From Clostridium tepidum (GTDB lineage Bacteria > Bacillota > Clostridia > Clostridiales > Clostridiaceae): a DNA stretch of 40,816 nucleotides. Both the position numbers and the translations under genes were made by a program. The DNA lies in NCBI RefSeq assembly GCF_002008345.1, contig NZ_MRAE01000025.1:1-40816 (forward strand), given 5' to 3'. The notes beneath the pieces were generated by a model. It did not search any database and was not told where the DNA came from. It worked only from the letters and a program-made list of their open reading frames with translations. How positions within the stretch are numbered: the first letter of the stretch is position 1; every line of letters begins with the position of its first letter. Below, piece after piece: positions 16,825 through 25,037 of the stretch.

Positions 16825-17490
16825 ATGAAATTTAATTTAATAGATAAAGAGAATTGGAATAGAAAACCTTATTTTGATTATTATATGAAAGATATTAAAT
16901 GTAATTATAGTATAACTGCCAATATTGAGTTTACAGATTTACTTATGATAATAAACAGAAATAACATAAAATTATATCCTATTTTAATTTATATGACTTC
17001 TAAAATAGTAAATAAACATAAAGAATTACGCACTTCTTTTGATGAAGAAGGGAACTTAGGTTATTGGGAAAGCATGAATCCTTCTTTCACTATATTTCAT
17101 AAAGATGACGAAAGTTTTAGTAATATTTGGACAGAATATTTTGATGATTTTAAAATATTTTATAATAATTGCATTTTAGATATAGAAAAATATAGTAATG
17201 TCAAAAGGCTCTTTGCAAAGGAAAATGAGCCTAAAAATACTTTCCCTGTTTCTTGTGTTCCATGGATTAGTTTTACAGGAGCTAATCTTAATGTTTATTC
17301 AGATGGGAAATACCCATATCTTCTTCCAATAATTACTTATGGCAAATATTTTGCGCAAAATGCTAAATCTTTAATACCTGTTTCCATACAAATCCATCAT
17401 GCAGTTTGTGATGGCTATCATGCTAGTAGGTTTTTAAACGAATTACAAGATATGGCCCATAATTTTAAAGAGTGGCTCATAATTAAATAA
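16825..17490 (+). CDS. cat: Type A chloramphenicol O-acetyltransferase
   Basis: A 221-residue protein of normal length for type A CAT, which transfers acetyl from acetyl-CoA to the 3-hydroxyl of chloramphenicol as a cytoplasmic trimer. The active-site motif HHAVCDGYH is intact (His192 as general base, Asp196 structural). Other family marks are the NWNRKPYFDYY start, RTSFDEEGNLGYWE, and VPWISFTG. ATG start behind AGGAG. Base composition is like the surroundings and no transposon ends flank it, so it looks like a resident chromosomal gene rather than a recent import. Whether it confers resistance depends on expression. Close homologs may use other acceptors. Confidence 0.9.
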   Translation: MKFNLIDKENWNRKPYFDYYMKDIKCNYSITANIEFTDLLMIINRNNIKLYPILIYMTSKIVNKHKELRTSFDEEGNLGYWESMNPSFTIFHKDDESFSNIWTEYFDDFKIFYNNCILDIEKYSNVKRLFAKENEPKNTFPVSCVPWISFTGANLNVYSDGKYPYLLPIITYGKYFAQNAKSLIPVSIQIHHAVCDGYHASRFLNELQDMAHNFKEWLIIK

Positions 17491-17498
17491 ATAGAAAA

Positions 17499-17630
17499 AT
17501 AATGGGACGGTTCATGAAAACTGCTCATAAACTTAAAAAATAAGAAAGTAGCTTATAAAAATTTGAATACAAAATAAAAAAAATAGTGAGATGGTTCATG
17601 AAAAATTTATTATAAAATTAGAAAAAGCAA
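17499..17630 (+). repeat. Two diverged direct repeats
   Basis: About 47 bp at 17499-17545 (core GGGACGGTTCATGAAAA) recurs at 17582-17630 (core GAGATGGTTCATGAAAA) with several changes. A weaker match (GGGATAGTTCATAAAA) lies near 20096. The remaining intergenic DNA to 17814 holds no gene. Confidence 0.5.
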
Positions 17631-17814
17631 ATATGACCATTGATGAAAATTTGATATAAACTAGATGAAAGTAGAGGATCTACTAAAAATGTATGGGTTC
17701 ACTTTAGTTTAAAAAATAAGTAATATATAATTTTAGTAATATATGTTTTAAAATAGTTAAAATTAATTAGTACATAGGATTGTACAGGAAATATAAATAG
17801 GAGGATTTGATTAT

Positions 17815-18954
17815 ATGAAGGTACCATATGTTATGACACCAGGTCCTACTACAGTAAGAGAAAATGTTAGAATGGCAAGGGCTATAGAAACAACAAATCC
17901 AGATTTGGATTTACAATTTTATGATTACTATAAAGAAACTTGCCAAAAAATAGGAGAGTTTTTAAAAACTAAAAATCAAATAAGAATATTAAGTGGAGAG
18001 GGTATACTTGGATTAGAAGCAGCTTGCGCTTCATTGACAGAAAAAAATGATAGGGTTCTTGTAATTGATAATGGAATTTTTGGTGAAAGTTTTGCAGATT
18101 TTGTAAAAATATACGGAGGAGAAGCGGTATTTTTTAAAGATGATAGAAAAAGTGATATAGATATAGAAAAATTAAAAAAATTTTTAGAATATGATAGTAA
18201 TTTTAAATATGCTACTGTTGTACATTGCGACACTCCATCAGGAGTTATTAATGATATATCAAAAATATGTCCAATGCTTAAGGAAAAAGATATAATAACT
18301 GTAGTAGATTCTGTATCAGCTATGGGAGGACATGAAATTAAGGTAGATGAATGGAAGATAGATGTGGTTCTTGGTGCTTCACAAAAATGTATATCAGCAC
18401 CTCCAGGACTATCATTTGTTAGTATAAGTGAAGATGCTTTTAAAGCTATGGAAAAAAGAAAAACACCCATATCTTCATATTATTGTAATCTTCTTTCATG
18501 GAAGAATTATTATGAAAACAAATGTTTTCCATATACTCCACCTATAAGTGATATTATTGGTCTAAAAGTAGCAGTGAATAATATTTTAGAGGACAAAGAT
18601 ATATTATTAAGACATAAAAAGATAGCAAAGGCTTGCAGAGAGGCTATAGTAGAAAGTGGTCTTAAGCTTTATTTAGAACATGGCTATTCAAATACTGTTA
18701 CTGTTGTAGAAATTCCAAAAGGAATAGAGGATAAATCTTTAAGAGAATATATGCAAGATAAATATAATGTGATAATAGCAGGTTCCTTTGGATATCTTCA
18801 AGGCAAAGTCATAAGAATAGGTCATATGGGGGAAAATGCTAAAATTGATAAAGTGGCTTATACACTATTTGCACTTCAAAAGAGTCTAGAACATTTAGGA
18901 TACAAGCTAAAGGCTAATATTGGAGATGTTTTTTTAGAAAAAATTATGGAATAA
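17815..18954 (+). CDS. Class V aminotransferase (alanine-glyoxylate / serine-pyruvate type)
   Basis: A 379-residue PLP enzyme of aminotransferase class V. The start MTPGPTTV and the segment ETTNPDLDLQFYDYY match alanine-glyoxylate/serine-pyruvate aminotransferases. The PLP lysine is Lys191 in GASQKCISAPPGL, and Asp165 in VVDSVSAMGG contacts the ring nitrogen. It likely moves an amino group between a small amino acid (Ala, Ser, Asp or a phosphonate such as 2-aminoethylphosphonate) and a 2-oxo acid; no neighbouring gene settles the substrate. ATG start behind AGGAGG. It is monocistronic and converges with the CAP-domain gene on a bidirectional terminator. Confidence 0.88.
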   Translation: MKVPYVMTPGPTTVRENVRMARAIETTNPDLDLQFYDYYKETCQKIGEFLKTKNQIRILSGEGILGLEAACASLTEKNDRVLVIDNGIFGESFADFVKIYGGEAVFFKDDRKSDIDIEKLKKFLEYDSNFKYATVVHCDTPSGVINDISKICPMLKEKDIITVVDSVSAMGGHEIKVDEWKIDVVLGASQKCISAPPGLSFVSISEDAFKAMEKRKTPISSYYCNLLSWKNYYENKCFPYTPPISDIIGLKVAVNNILEDKDILLRHKKIAKACREAIVESGLKLYLEHGYSNTVTVVEIPKGIEDKSLREYMQDKYNVIIAGSFGYLQGKVIRIGHMGENAKIDKVAYTLFALQKSLEHLGYKLKANIGDVFLEKIME

Positions 18955-19088
18955 TATTATGCAAATATAGTTTGATTTTATATTGATAATATATTTTTTA
19001 AAATTATATAAAAATACAAATATAAAAACATTCACAAATGAAGTGTAGTAAAATTTATAGATAAATCTAATATTAATATATAATTCAA

Positions 19089-19128
19089 AAAAATAATAGG
19101 AACTGCTAAAGTGGTTCCTATTATTTTT
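19089..19128. terminator. Bidirectional terminator
   Basis: AAAAATAATAGGAAC (19089-19103) is the exact reverse complement of 19114-19128 with a 10-nt loop. T-runs follow on both strands. It serves the convergent aminotransferase and CAP-domain genes. Confidence 0.9.
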
Positions 19129-19141
19129 ATATTCTATGTGT

Positions 19142-19882
19142 TTATTTACCTGGATTTATGAACATTTGAGTCCAATAGTATGTTCCATTGGAACTTTTAG
19201 CTAGTCCAACACCTATTTCAGTGAAAGATTTGCTTAATATGTTAGCTCTATGTCCTGGTGAATTCATCCATCCATCTACAACTGCTTTAGCTGTAGAGTA
19301 TCCAGAAGCTATGTTTTCACCTGCTGTAGAGTATTTTATTCCGAATTTTTTCATCATATTAAATGGTGATCCATAAGTTGGTGATGTATGTGAAAAATAC
19401 TTTTTATCAATCATATCTTGAGATTTAAGTCTTGCTACATTTGAAAGTTCTGTATTGTTTTTAAGTGCTGGCAAACCAGCTTTGGCTCTTTCTGCATTAA
19501 CAAGATTAACTACTTCTTTTTCTAATGCCGCTATATTTGAATCAGGTTTAGTAGTATTAGGAGTAGTAGTTGTAGTATTTGTTTTAGATTGAGAAGTTGT
19601 GTTTTCAGTATTATTTGTATTACTACTAGTTGGTTTAGATTGAGAAACTGTGTTCACATTATTATTCGTATTACTTTTTGAATTTTTACAGTCAGTATTA
19701 CCTTTATAAGTCTTTATTACTTTTATGCTGTATTTAGATTGAGTTTGTGTGCAATTAGTAACACTTTTGCTTAAGTTTACTGGGGTTTTAGATGCAGCAG
19801 ATACTAGTTGTATGTTTGATGTTGCCATAACTGCAGTAAGCACTGAAGTAGCCATAAGTCTTCTTATGTAAGATTTATTCAT
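19142..19882 (-). CDS. Secreted CAP-domain (SCP/PR-1, YkwD-like) protein
   Basis: A 246-residue exported protein. A signal peptide covers about 1-30 (basic start, hydrophobic stretch, VSAAS). Residues 35-120 are a low-complexity Asn/Thr/Ser/Gln linker with repeated SQSKPT-like units. Residues 120-246 are a CAP domain with the family residues in YFSHTSP, AGENIASG, SPGHRANIL and FTEIGVG. Such proteins are common in spore-forming Firmicutes, on the surface or in spore layers; the biochemical role is unclear. I start at the ATG at 19882, behind AAGGTGG; an in-frame GTG four codons earlier lies inside that site. Promoter at 19965-19994. Confidence 0.88.
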   Translation of the reverse strand: MNKSYIRRLMATSVLTAVMATSNIQLVSAASKTPVNLSKSVTNCTQTQSKYSIKVIKTYKGNTDCKNSKSNTNNNVNTVSQSKPTSSNTNNTENTTSQSKTNTTTTTPNTTKPDSNIAALEKEVVNLVNAERAKAGLPALKNNTELSNVARLKSQDMIDKKYFSHTSPTYGSPFNMMKKFGIKYSTAGENIASGYSTAKAVVDGWMNSPGHRANILSKSFTEIGVGLAKSSNGTYYWTQMFINPGK

Positions 19883-19964
19883 TGTAACACCCACCTTAAA
19901 ATATTTTTATGAAGATTCACATTTTAAATTTATTTTTAAATTTTTGTGAAAATTCATATTTTAT

Positions 19965-19994
19965 ATTATACGTTAGATAAGAAAGCATGTCCAA
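19965..19994 (-). promoter_or_regulatory. Sigma-A promoter of the CAP-domain gene
   Basis: On the minus strand TTGGAC (19989-19994), 18-bp spacer, TATAAT (19965-19970). The roughly 75-nt leader can form an AT-rich stem (TTCAC/GTGAA near 19916-19950). Confidence 0.65.
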
Positions 19995-20378
19995 GGTAGT
20001 TTCATGGGAAATAATAAAATTTATACCATCTATAATTATGATGTTTTAAGATTGTACTCTAAATAACATACACTATGAAAATATGTATAAAAGGGGGGAT
20101 AGTTCATAAAAAATTATGATATATTAATATAAAGATTAAGTTATATATATATGTATGTTTTAATATAATTAGATGAAAAACTTTATTTAAAATATCGGAA
20201 GATAAGTTTTGTTGCTATTTGAAACATTATAAAGATAAATGATAAAATTAGATGAGATTTAATTATAAAATTTTTTTATTTTAATTATTGAAGATAAACT
20301 TAAAAAATAAGCCAATATATTAAATATAAAAATCTTTTAGTATAAAAAGTGGTTTTTATAATATAAGAAATAAAAGAG
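19995..20378. other. Gene-free region upstream of the sigma-54 activator
   Basis: No gene or clear promoter is seen. An orphan ribosome-binding-like run AAGGGGGGA (20091-20099) is followed by no usable start codon. Confidence 0.35.
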
Positions 20379-20454
20379 AGGAGGAGTTACGTTAAAACAA
20401 AACATTATGTTTGGGAGAAATGATTTCCAAAGTTTTACGTAACGAATAAAATTG
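20379..20454 (+). promoter_or_regulatory. Ribosome-binding site separated from its TTG start by a hairpin
   Basis: AGGAGG lies at 20379-20384 but the TTG start is at 20452. Between them GTTACGTTAAAAC (20386-20398) pairs with GTTTTACGTAAC (20432-20443), with an inner stem TTTGGGA/TTTCCAAA (20410-20431). Folding leaves GAATAAAA, 8 nt, between stem and start. An 11-codon ORF (ATG 20407, peptide MFGRNDFQSFT, TAA 20440) lies inside and is in frame with the main gene. No other ribosome-binding site is near the TTG. Confidence 0.65.
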
Positions 20455-22227
20455 TCTTTAAATAGTATAAAGAGTTCTGTTCAAGAAGTAGCAGAAGCTA
20501 TAGCTGCAGTTCTTAAAGTGGATGTTACTATAATTGATAAAAATTTCAACAGAATTGCTGCTACAGGTAAATATAAAAAATTTATAGGAAATAAAATACC
20601 AGGAAAATGTTTATTTGAATTAGTTATAAAAGAGAAAAAAACTAATCATATAAGAAGATATTTAAATGATAATGAAAAAAAGATTAATTTATCTGTATGT
20701 GAAAGCTGTGAAGCAAAGGATAAATGTACAGAGTATGCAACTATAGGTTACCCAATAATTATGGATGAAGAAGTAATAGGGGTAATTGGTATAAATATTT
20801 TTAATGAAAAGCAACTTAATATAATATCTGAAGAATTTGATTCTATGATAATATTTTTAGATAGATTAAGCACATTACTTGTAGGAAATATTGTGTATTA
20901 TGATACTATAAAAAAATTACAAATTCAAACTGAGGAAACTAATCATATAATAGATAGCTTAAGCCATGGAATAATGTGTGTAGACAATAATGGAACAATT
21001 AAATATATAAATCATAAAGGAAAAAAATTATTAGATATTGAAGAATTATCATTGGTAAATATTAATATTAAAGATGCAATATCTAACTTTAATATTAAAC
21101 TTTTAAATAAAGAATATAAGGATAAAAGAATAAGTATTAATGGAAAAAATGAAAGTTTTTTAATTAAAAGTAGTCCGATTATATTTAAAGGAGAAAGAGT
21201 AAGTAATATTATAGAATTTAATAAAAAAATTGATGAGGTTCAAGCCGCTTATAAACTTTTTGCTAGTAGTAAAATTATAAAATTTGAAGATATAATGGGC
21301 AATAGTAATAACCTAAAAAATGTAAAACTTATTGCTAAAAATATTGCTAAAACTGACTCTACTGTATTATTAAGGGGAGAAAGTGGTACAGGAAAGGAGC
21401 TCTTTGCAAGAGCTATACATTTTGAAAGTGAACGATATAATGCACCTTTTATAGCTGTTAACTGTGCTTCTATTCCAGATAATTTATTAGAAAGCGAATT
21501 TTTTGGATATGAAGGAGGAGCTTTTTCAGGGGCTAAAAGAGAAGGACAAATGGGGAAATTTGAACTTGCTAATGGAGGAACTATATTTTTAGATGAAATA
21601 GGTGATTTACCATTACATCTTCAACCTAAAATATTAAGAGTGCTTCAAGAACAAACTTTTAACAGAATTGGCGGTAAAGAAGAAATATGTGTAGATGTTA
21701 GAATAATAGCAGCTACTAATAGAGATCTTGAAAACATGGTAAAGCATGGACAATTTAGACAGGATTTGTATTATAGATTAAATGTAATACCTATATATTT
21801 GCCTAGCCTTAAAGATAGGGGCGAAGATATAATATTGCTTAGCGAATATTTTATGGATAAATTTTGCAAGAGATTTAATTTGTCAATTAAACAACTATCA
21901 AAGGAAGTAAAAGAGAGTTTTAATAGATATTCTTGGCCTGGAAATATAAGAGAGTTAGAAAATGTAATAGAATATATAGTAAATACTACAAAGGAAAATA
22001 TAATATATAATGAACATTTGCCAAAATCATTTAAAGTTTCTAAAGAGTATAGTAAAGGTAGCAAGAGTTTACAAGAAAGAATTTATGAGTATGAAAGAAA
22101 CTTATTAATATCAATGATGGATGAATACGGTGAAGATGGGAAAGGTAAAGAAAAAATTGCAAAGGAATTAGATATTAATTTATCTACCTTATATAGAAAA
22201 TTAAATAAATATAATTTGCAAAAGTAA
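20452..22227 (+). CDS. cdsR: Sigma-54-dependent activator of cysteine catabolism (CdsR type)
   Basis: A 591-residue enhancer-binding protein. Residues 1-150 form a GAF-like sensor with a cysteine cluster C83-x2-C86-x5-C92. A PAS domain follows at about 165-265. The AAA+ domain (about 275-510) has Walker A GESGTGKE near 309, the sigma-54 contact loop GAFSGA near 356, and Walker [10 protein letters not shown] Fis-type helix-turn-helix ends the protein ([20 protein letters not shown]). The next gene is the L-cysteine desulfidase with a sigma-54 promoter and two palindromic sites, matching the CdsR-CdsB arrangement known in C. difficile. The TTG at 20452 is the only usable start: TAA lies four codons upstream and the first Met is past residue 100. 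The start has an unusual leader, listed separately. Effector is inferred to be cysteine or a product. Confidence 0.88.
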   Translation: MSLNSIKSSVQEVAEAIAAVLKVDVTIIDKNFNRIAATGKYKKFIGNKIPGKCLFELVIKEKKTNHIRRYLNDNEKKINLSVCESCEAKDKCTEYATIGYPIIMDEEVIGVIGINIFNEKQLNIISEEFDSMIIFLDRLSTLLVGNIVYYDTIKKLQIQTEETNHIIDSLSHGIMCVDNNGTIKYINHKGKKLLDIEELSLVNINIKDAISNFNIKLLNKEYKDKRISINGKNESFLIKSSPIIFKGERVSNIIEFNKKIDEVQAAYKLFASSKIIKFEDIMGNSNNLKNVKLIAKNIAKTDSTVLLRGESGTGKELFARAIHFESERYNAPFIAVNCASIPDNLLESEFFGYEGGAFSGAKREGQMGKFELANGGTIFLDEIGDLPLHLQPKILRVLQEQTFNRIGGKEEICVDVRIIAATNRDLENMVKHGQFRQDLYYRLNVIPIYLPSLKDRGEDIILLSEYFMDKFCKRFNLSIKQLSKEVKESFNRYSWPGNIRELENVIEYIVNTTKENIIYNEHLPKSFKVSKEYSKGSKSLQERIYEYERNLLISMMDEYGEDGKGKEKIAKELDINLSTLYRKLNKYNLQK

Positions 22228-22234
22228 GAATAAA

Positions 22235-22250
22235 TTTGCAAGATTGCAAA
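22235..22250. promoter_or_regulatory. Upstream activator site 1 (TTTGCA-N4-TGCAAA)
   Basis: Perfect palindrome with half-sites TTTGCA (22235-22240) and TGCAAA (22245-22250), about 185 bp upstream of the -24 element. It has the same format as site 2, and such paired palindromes are typical for sigma-54 enhancer-binding proteins. Confidence 0.75.
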
Positions 22251-22305
22251 AAAAGTGCTATATCAAGGTATAGGGCAGAAATTTAAATAATTAATAATAA
22301 AATTA

Positions 22306-22321
22306 TTTGCAAAAATGCAAA
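22306..22321. promoter_or_regulatory. Upstream activator site 2 (TTTGCA-N4-TGCAAA)
   Basis: Half-sites TTTGCA (22306-22311) and TGCAAA (22316-22321), spacer AAAA. It lies 71 bp (close to seven helical turns) from site 1 and about 110 bp upstream of the promoter. Confidence 0.78.
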
Positions 22322-22431
22322 AAAATATAGAATGAAAAAAGTTATAAATTGATCAAATAAAAAATAATTAACTAGCTATAGCTATTGGAATATGAGCTTT
22401 TATACGATATCTATTATAAAAAAATAATATT

Positions 22432-22448
22432 TTGGCATCCTTATTGCT
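22432..22448 (+). promoter_or_regulatory. Sigma-54 (-24/-12) promoter of cdsB
   Basis: TTGGCAT at 22432-22438 and TTGCT at 22444-22448, with the key GG (22434) and GC (22446) exactly 12 bp apart. The start point would be near 22459. A 9-bp hairpin (22453-22461 with 22468-22476) reaches into the ribosome-binding site. Confidence 0.88.
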
Positions 22449-22488
22449 ATATCTTATAAGTAATAAAACTTATAAGGAGTGATATTAG

Positions 22489-23787
22489 ATGGCTGTATTA
22501 TCAAAAGAGGAAATGAAAGAAAGATTATTAGATTTAATAAAAGAAGAAACTCAACCAGCTATAGGATGCACTGAACCAGTTGCAGTAGCTTTTGCTGTAG
22601 CAACAGGCAAAAAATATATGAAAAGCAAAACTTTAAAGATAGATTTAAAAGTAAGTAAAAACATATTAAAAAATGGCAAATCTGTTACTATACCAAATAC
22701 AGAAATTTGTGGATTAGATATTGCAGCTGCTCTTGGAGAAATATGTGGAGATCCAGCAGAAGGATTATTTGTTTTTAAAAATGTAAATGGTGATTATTTA
22801 GATAAGGCAAAGGAAATGATAAAAAACAAAATTATAATCATAGATTCAATTGATAATATAGATCCTGTTTTTGTAGAGGCTACTTTAAAGGGAGAAAATG
22901 AAGAAGTTGTTGTAATATTAAGAGGTGGACATACTAATATAGATAAAGTTATTGTAAATGGTAAGGTAGTATTTAAAAAAGAAAATAAAAAAGAAAATAA
23001 AAATTTTGACTTTATAAAAGAACTTACTTTAAATGATATAAAACAAATTACAGAAGATATTAATATAGATCAATTAGATTTTATAATGGATGGAATAGTG
23101 ATGAATAAAGAGGCTGCCAAAGAAGGCCTAGAAAGACAAAAAGGTTTAACTTTAGGATCTTCCCTTTTAAAATTACAAGAGGAAGGAAAAATAGGTAAGG
23201 ATTCTGCCACACTAGCAAGGATTTTGACTGCTGCAGCTTCAGATCTTAGAATGGGGGGAGGAATGTGCCCTATAATGACTAGTGGAGGAAGCGGAAACCA
23301 AGGGTTATGTGTAATCTTACCTATTACTGTAGTGGCAGAGGATATAAAAGCTTCTAAAGAAAAACTTCAAAGAGCAGTGTTTTTCGGTCATGCTGTTAAT
23401 AATTTTGTAAAGAAATATACAGGAAAGTTATCTGCAATATGTGGCTGTGCTATAGCAGCAGGTATAGGAGCAACAGCAGGAATAGCTTGGCTTTTAGGTG
23501 GAAATGATAAGGAAATAAATGGAGCTATATTAAATATGTTAGCAAATCTTACAGGAATGTTATGTGATGGAGCTAAGGGAAGTTGTGCTATTAAACTATC
23601 AACTTCAGCATATGAGGCAGTTGTATCAGCTTATTTAGCTCTAAATAATATAATTGTTCCTAGTAACACAGGAATTATAGGAAATACCGTTGAAGATACA
23701 ATAAACAATCTTGGAATGTTATGTAGAGATGGATTTTATAAAGCAGATGATGTAATGCTTTCTATAGCTTGTAAAGATGTAATATAG
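22489..23787 (+). CDS. cdsB: L-cysteine desulfidase (CdsB/CyuA, UPF0597 family)
   Basis: 432 residues, UPF0597 family, an iron-sulfur enzyme related to the serine dehydratase alpha chain that breaks L-cysteine into pyruvate, ammonia and sulfide in the cytoplasm. The start carries the family motif PAIGCTEPVAVAFA. Conserved cysteines are seen in MGGGMCPIMTSGGSGNQGL, AICGCAIAAG, MLCDGAKGSCAIK and MLCRDG, which fit cluster ligands and active-site loops. ATG start behind AAGGAG. It is preceded by a sigma-54 promoter and two upstream sites, directly after the activator gene, so it should be induced when the activator senses cysteine. A repeat element (23839-23938) follows. Some relatives act on serine instead; the regulatory context favours cysteine. 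Confidence 0.9.
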   Translation: MAVLSKEEMKERLLDLIKEETQPAIGCTEPVAVAFAVATGKKYMKSKTLKIDLKVSKNILKNGKSVTIPNTEICGLDIAAALGEICGDPAEGLFVFKNVNGDYLDKAKEMIKNKIIIIDSIDNIDPVFVEATLKGENEEVVVILRGGHTNIDKVIVNGKVVFKKENKKENKNFDFIKELTLNDIKQITEDINIDQLDFIMDGIVMNKEAAKEGLERQKGLTLGSSLLKLQEEGKIGKDSATLARILTAAASDLRMGGGMCPIMTSGGSGNQGLCVILPITVVAEDIKASKEKLQRAVFFGHAVNNFVKKYTGKLSAICGCAIAAGIGATAGIAWLLGGNDKEINGAILNMLANLTGMLCDGAKGSCAIKLSTSAYEAVVSAYLALNNIIVPSNTGIIGNTVEDTINNLGMLCRDGFYKADDVMLSIACKDVI

Positions 23788-23838
23788 TATATAAAATTTA
23801 AAAGTTTGGCTATGATTTTTTATAAAATTTATTTAAAT

Positions 23839-23938
23839 AGAAAATTGCATAATTAATTTTGAAATATAGTAATATTAATATATTGTATTACTATATTTTT
23901 ATATGTATATTTGAAATTTCTTAATTATGCAATTTTCT
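23839..23938. repeat. Palindromic repeat, copy 2 (terminal arms AGAAAATTGCATAATTAA)
   Basis: A perfect 18-bp inverted repeat joins 23839-23856 and 23921-23938. Inside is a second perfect stem (AAATATAGTAATA with TATTACTATATTT, near 23862-23898). Arm core and centre match the element at 2607-2735. It may also end the cdsB transcript. Confidence 0.7.
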
Positions 23939-23999
23939 CAAATATTTAAATTAGCTAGGCTATATAGGGCTTTATAATAATATCAGTTTTAAAAATAAT

Positions 24000-24033
24000 G
24001 AGATAATTTTCAAAATTTTTTTAAAATCATCTC
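24000..24033 (+). other. Hairpin upstream of the GGDEF gene
   Basis: GAGATAATTTT (24000-24010) pairs with AAAATCATCTC (24023-24033) with one mismatch; the loop is T-rich. It may be a weak terminator or part of the GGDEF leader. Confidence 0.35.
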
Positions 24034-24110
24034 TAGAAAAGACAAATTTCGATTGGATAATATTGTAAAATATACATAGGAATATTTGAAATTAGTAGAG
24101 GTGGTTATTT

Positions 24111-24659
24111 GTGAATTATAATCATATGTCTAGAACTGAATTGATAAAAGAATTAAATAAAAAAGATAAATTAATAAAGAAGATGAAATATATTTTTGGA
24201 AAAGATCCTGTTACATCTGTACTTAATAGAACATTAGGTTTAGAGAAACTTAATACAGAAATAAGATTAGCAAAGATTAATAAAAAAAATCTAATTATAA
24301 CCTTTGCTGATGTAAATAATCTTAAATATATAAATGATACCTATGGTCATCATGTAGGAGATTATGTATTAGAAACTTTATGCAGTATAATAAGAAGAAA
24401 TATAAGCAAAAATGATTTCATTTTTAGATATGGTGGAGATGAATTTATAATTGTATTTTTAAATTCTAATATGCAGAATGCAAATAAGATATTAGCTAAA
24501 ATTAAGAAGGAAATAGATGAATTAGGAAAAGATTTAGAATATAAGATGGGTTTAAGTTTTGGTTTAGTAGAGTATAATGAGCATACAAATAAAACTATAA
24601 AGGATTTAATACAAATAGCAGATTATAGAATGTATAAAAACAAAAAAGAAATTGTCTGA
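24111..24659 (+). CDS. Small GGDEF protein, likely diguanylate cyclase
   Basis: 182 residues: a short charged N-terminal helix (1-28) and one GGDEF domain. The active-site loop RYGGDEF is intact (GGDEF 108-112), as are the metal- and substrate-binding residues FADVNNLKYINDTYGHHVGD. This should make cyclic di-GMP from two GTP. The product-inhibition site is lost: the position of RxxD reads SKND. There are no membrane segments and no sensor domain beyond the short helix, so activation must come through dimerisation or a partner. GTG start behind AGGTGG; a start at the downstream ATG (codon 5) is possible. The stop codon overlaps a 46-bp perfect palindrome that serves as terminator. Confidence 0.88.
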   Translation: MNYNHMSRTELIKELNKKDKLIKKMKYIFGKDPVTSVLNRTLGLEKLNTEIRLAKINKKNLIITFADVNNLKYINDTYGHHVGDYVLETLCSIIRRNISKNDFIFRYGGDEFIIVFLNSNMQNANKILAKIKKEIDELGKDLEYKMGLSFGLVEYNEHTNKTIKDLIQIADYRMYKNKKEIV

Positions 24660-24704
24660 ACTAAAAAAAATTTTGTATAATATTATACAAAATTTTTTTT
24701 AGTT
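24659..24704 (+). terminator. 46-bp perfect palindromic terminator
   Basis: 22-bp arms (24659-24680, 24683-24704) meet around a TA centre, and eight T close the right arm. The left arm begins inside the TGA stop codon of the GGDEF gene. Confidence 0.8.
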
Positions 24705-24969
24705 AGGTGTTATTATTAGTTTTTATAGGCTTCTATTGTTCATAAAAAGATAAGAAAATTTAATGTATGGATGGTAAGAATCAATAATGGTGTAAATTTT
24801 ATTTATTTTTCTAAATAAAATTTAATGCATAATATTGCATACTTATTTATTATTTTTAGCATATAAATATAGTTTAAAAATCATATTAAACCTTGATAAA
24901 TATTCAATTATTGATTGTCTTCAAAAATTATATAATTATCATATATTTTTAAAAAATTATACTACAAAT
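24705..24969. other. Gene-free region with a perfect 13-bp hairpin
   Basis: TAAATTTTATTTA (24793-24805) pairs exactly with 24812-24824, and ATGCA/TGCAT follows at 24825-24840. No gene seen. Confidence 0.35.
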
Positions 24970-24998
24970 TTGAAAAATGTATTATTATTATATATAAT
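24970..24998 (+). promoter_or_regulatory. Sigma-A promoter of the racemase gene
   Basis: TTGAAA (24970-24975), 17-bp spacer, TATAAT (24993-24998), 40 bp before the ATG. Confidence 0.8.
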
Positions 24999-25037
24999 AG
25001 TATAAAAATACAATGATAATTAGGGCAGGTGTGTAAA

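Noticed and set aside
16825..17490. Acquired antibiotic-resistance cassette
   Set aside because: No insertion sequence, transposon end or composition shift around the acetyltransferase gene.
17499..17630. Remnant of a REP-type or IS200-like element suggested by GGGACGGTTC
   Set aside because: Only a short motif match, no transposase and no defined ends; kept as a plain direct repeat.
17976..18470. 164-residue minus-strand ORF opposite the aminotransferase
   Set aside because: Antisense shadow of a well-supported gene; low-complexity Ser/Ile-rich translation and no start site signal.
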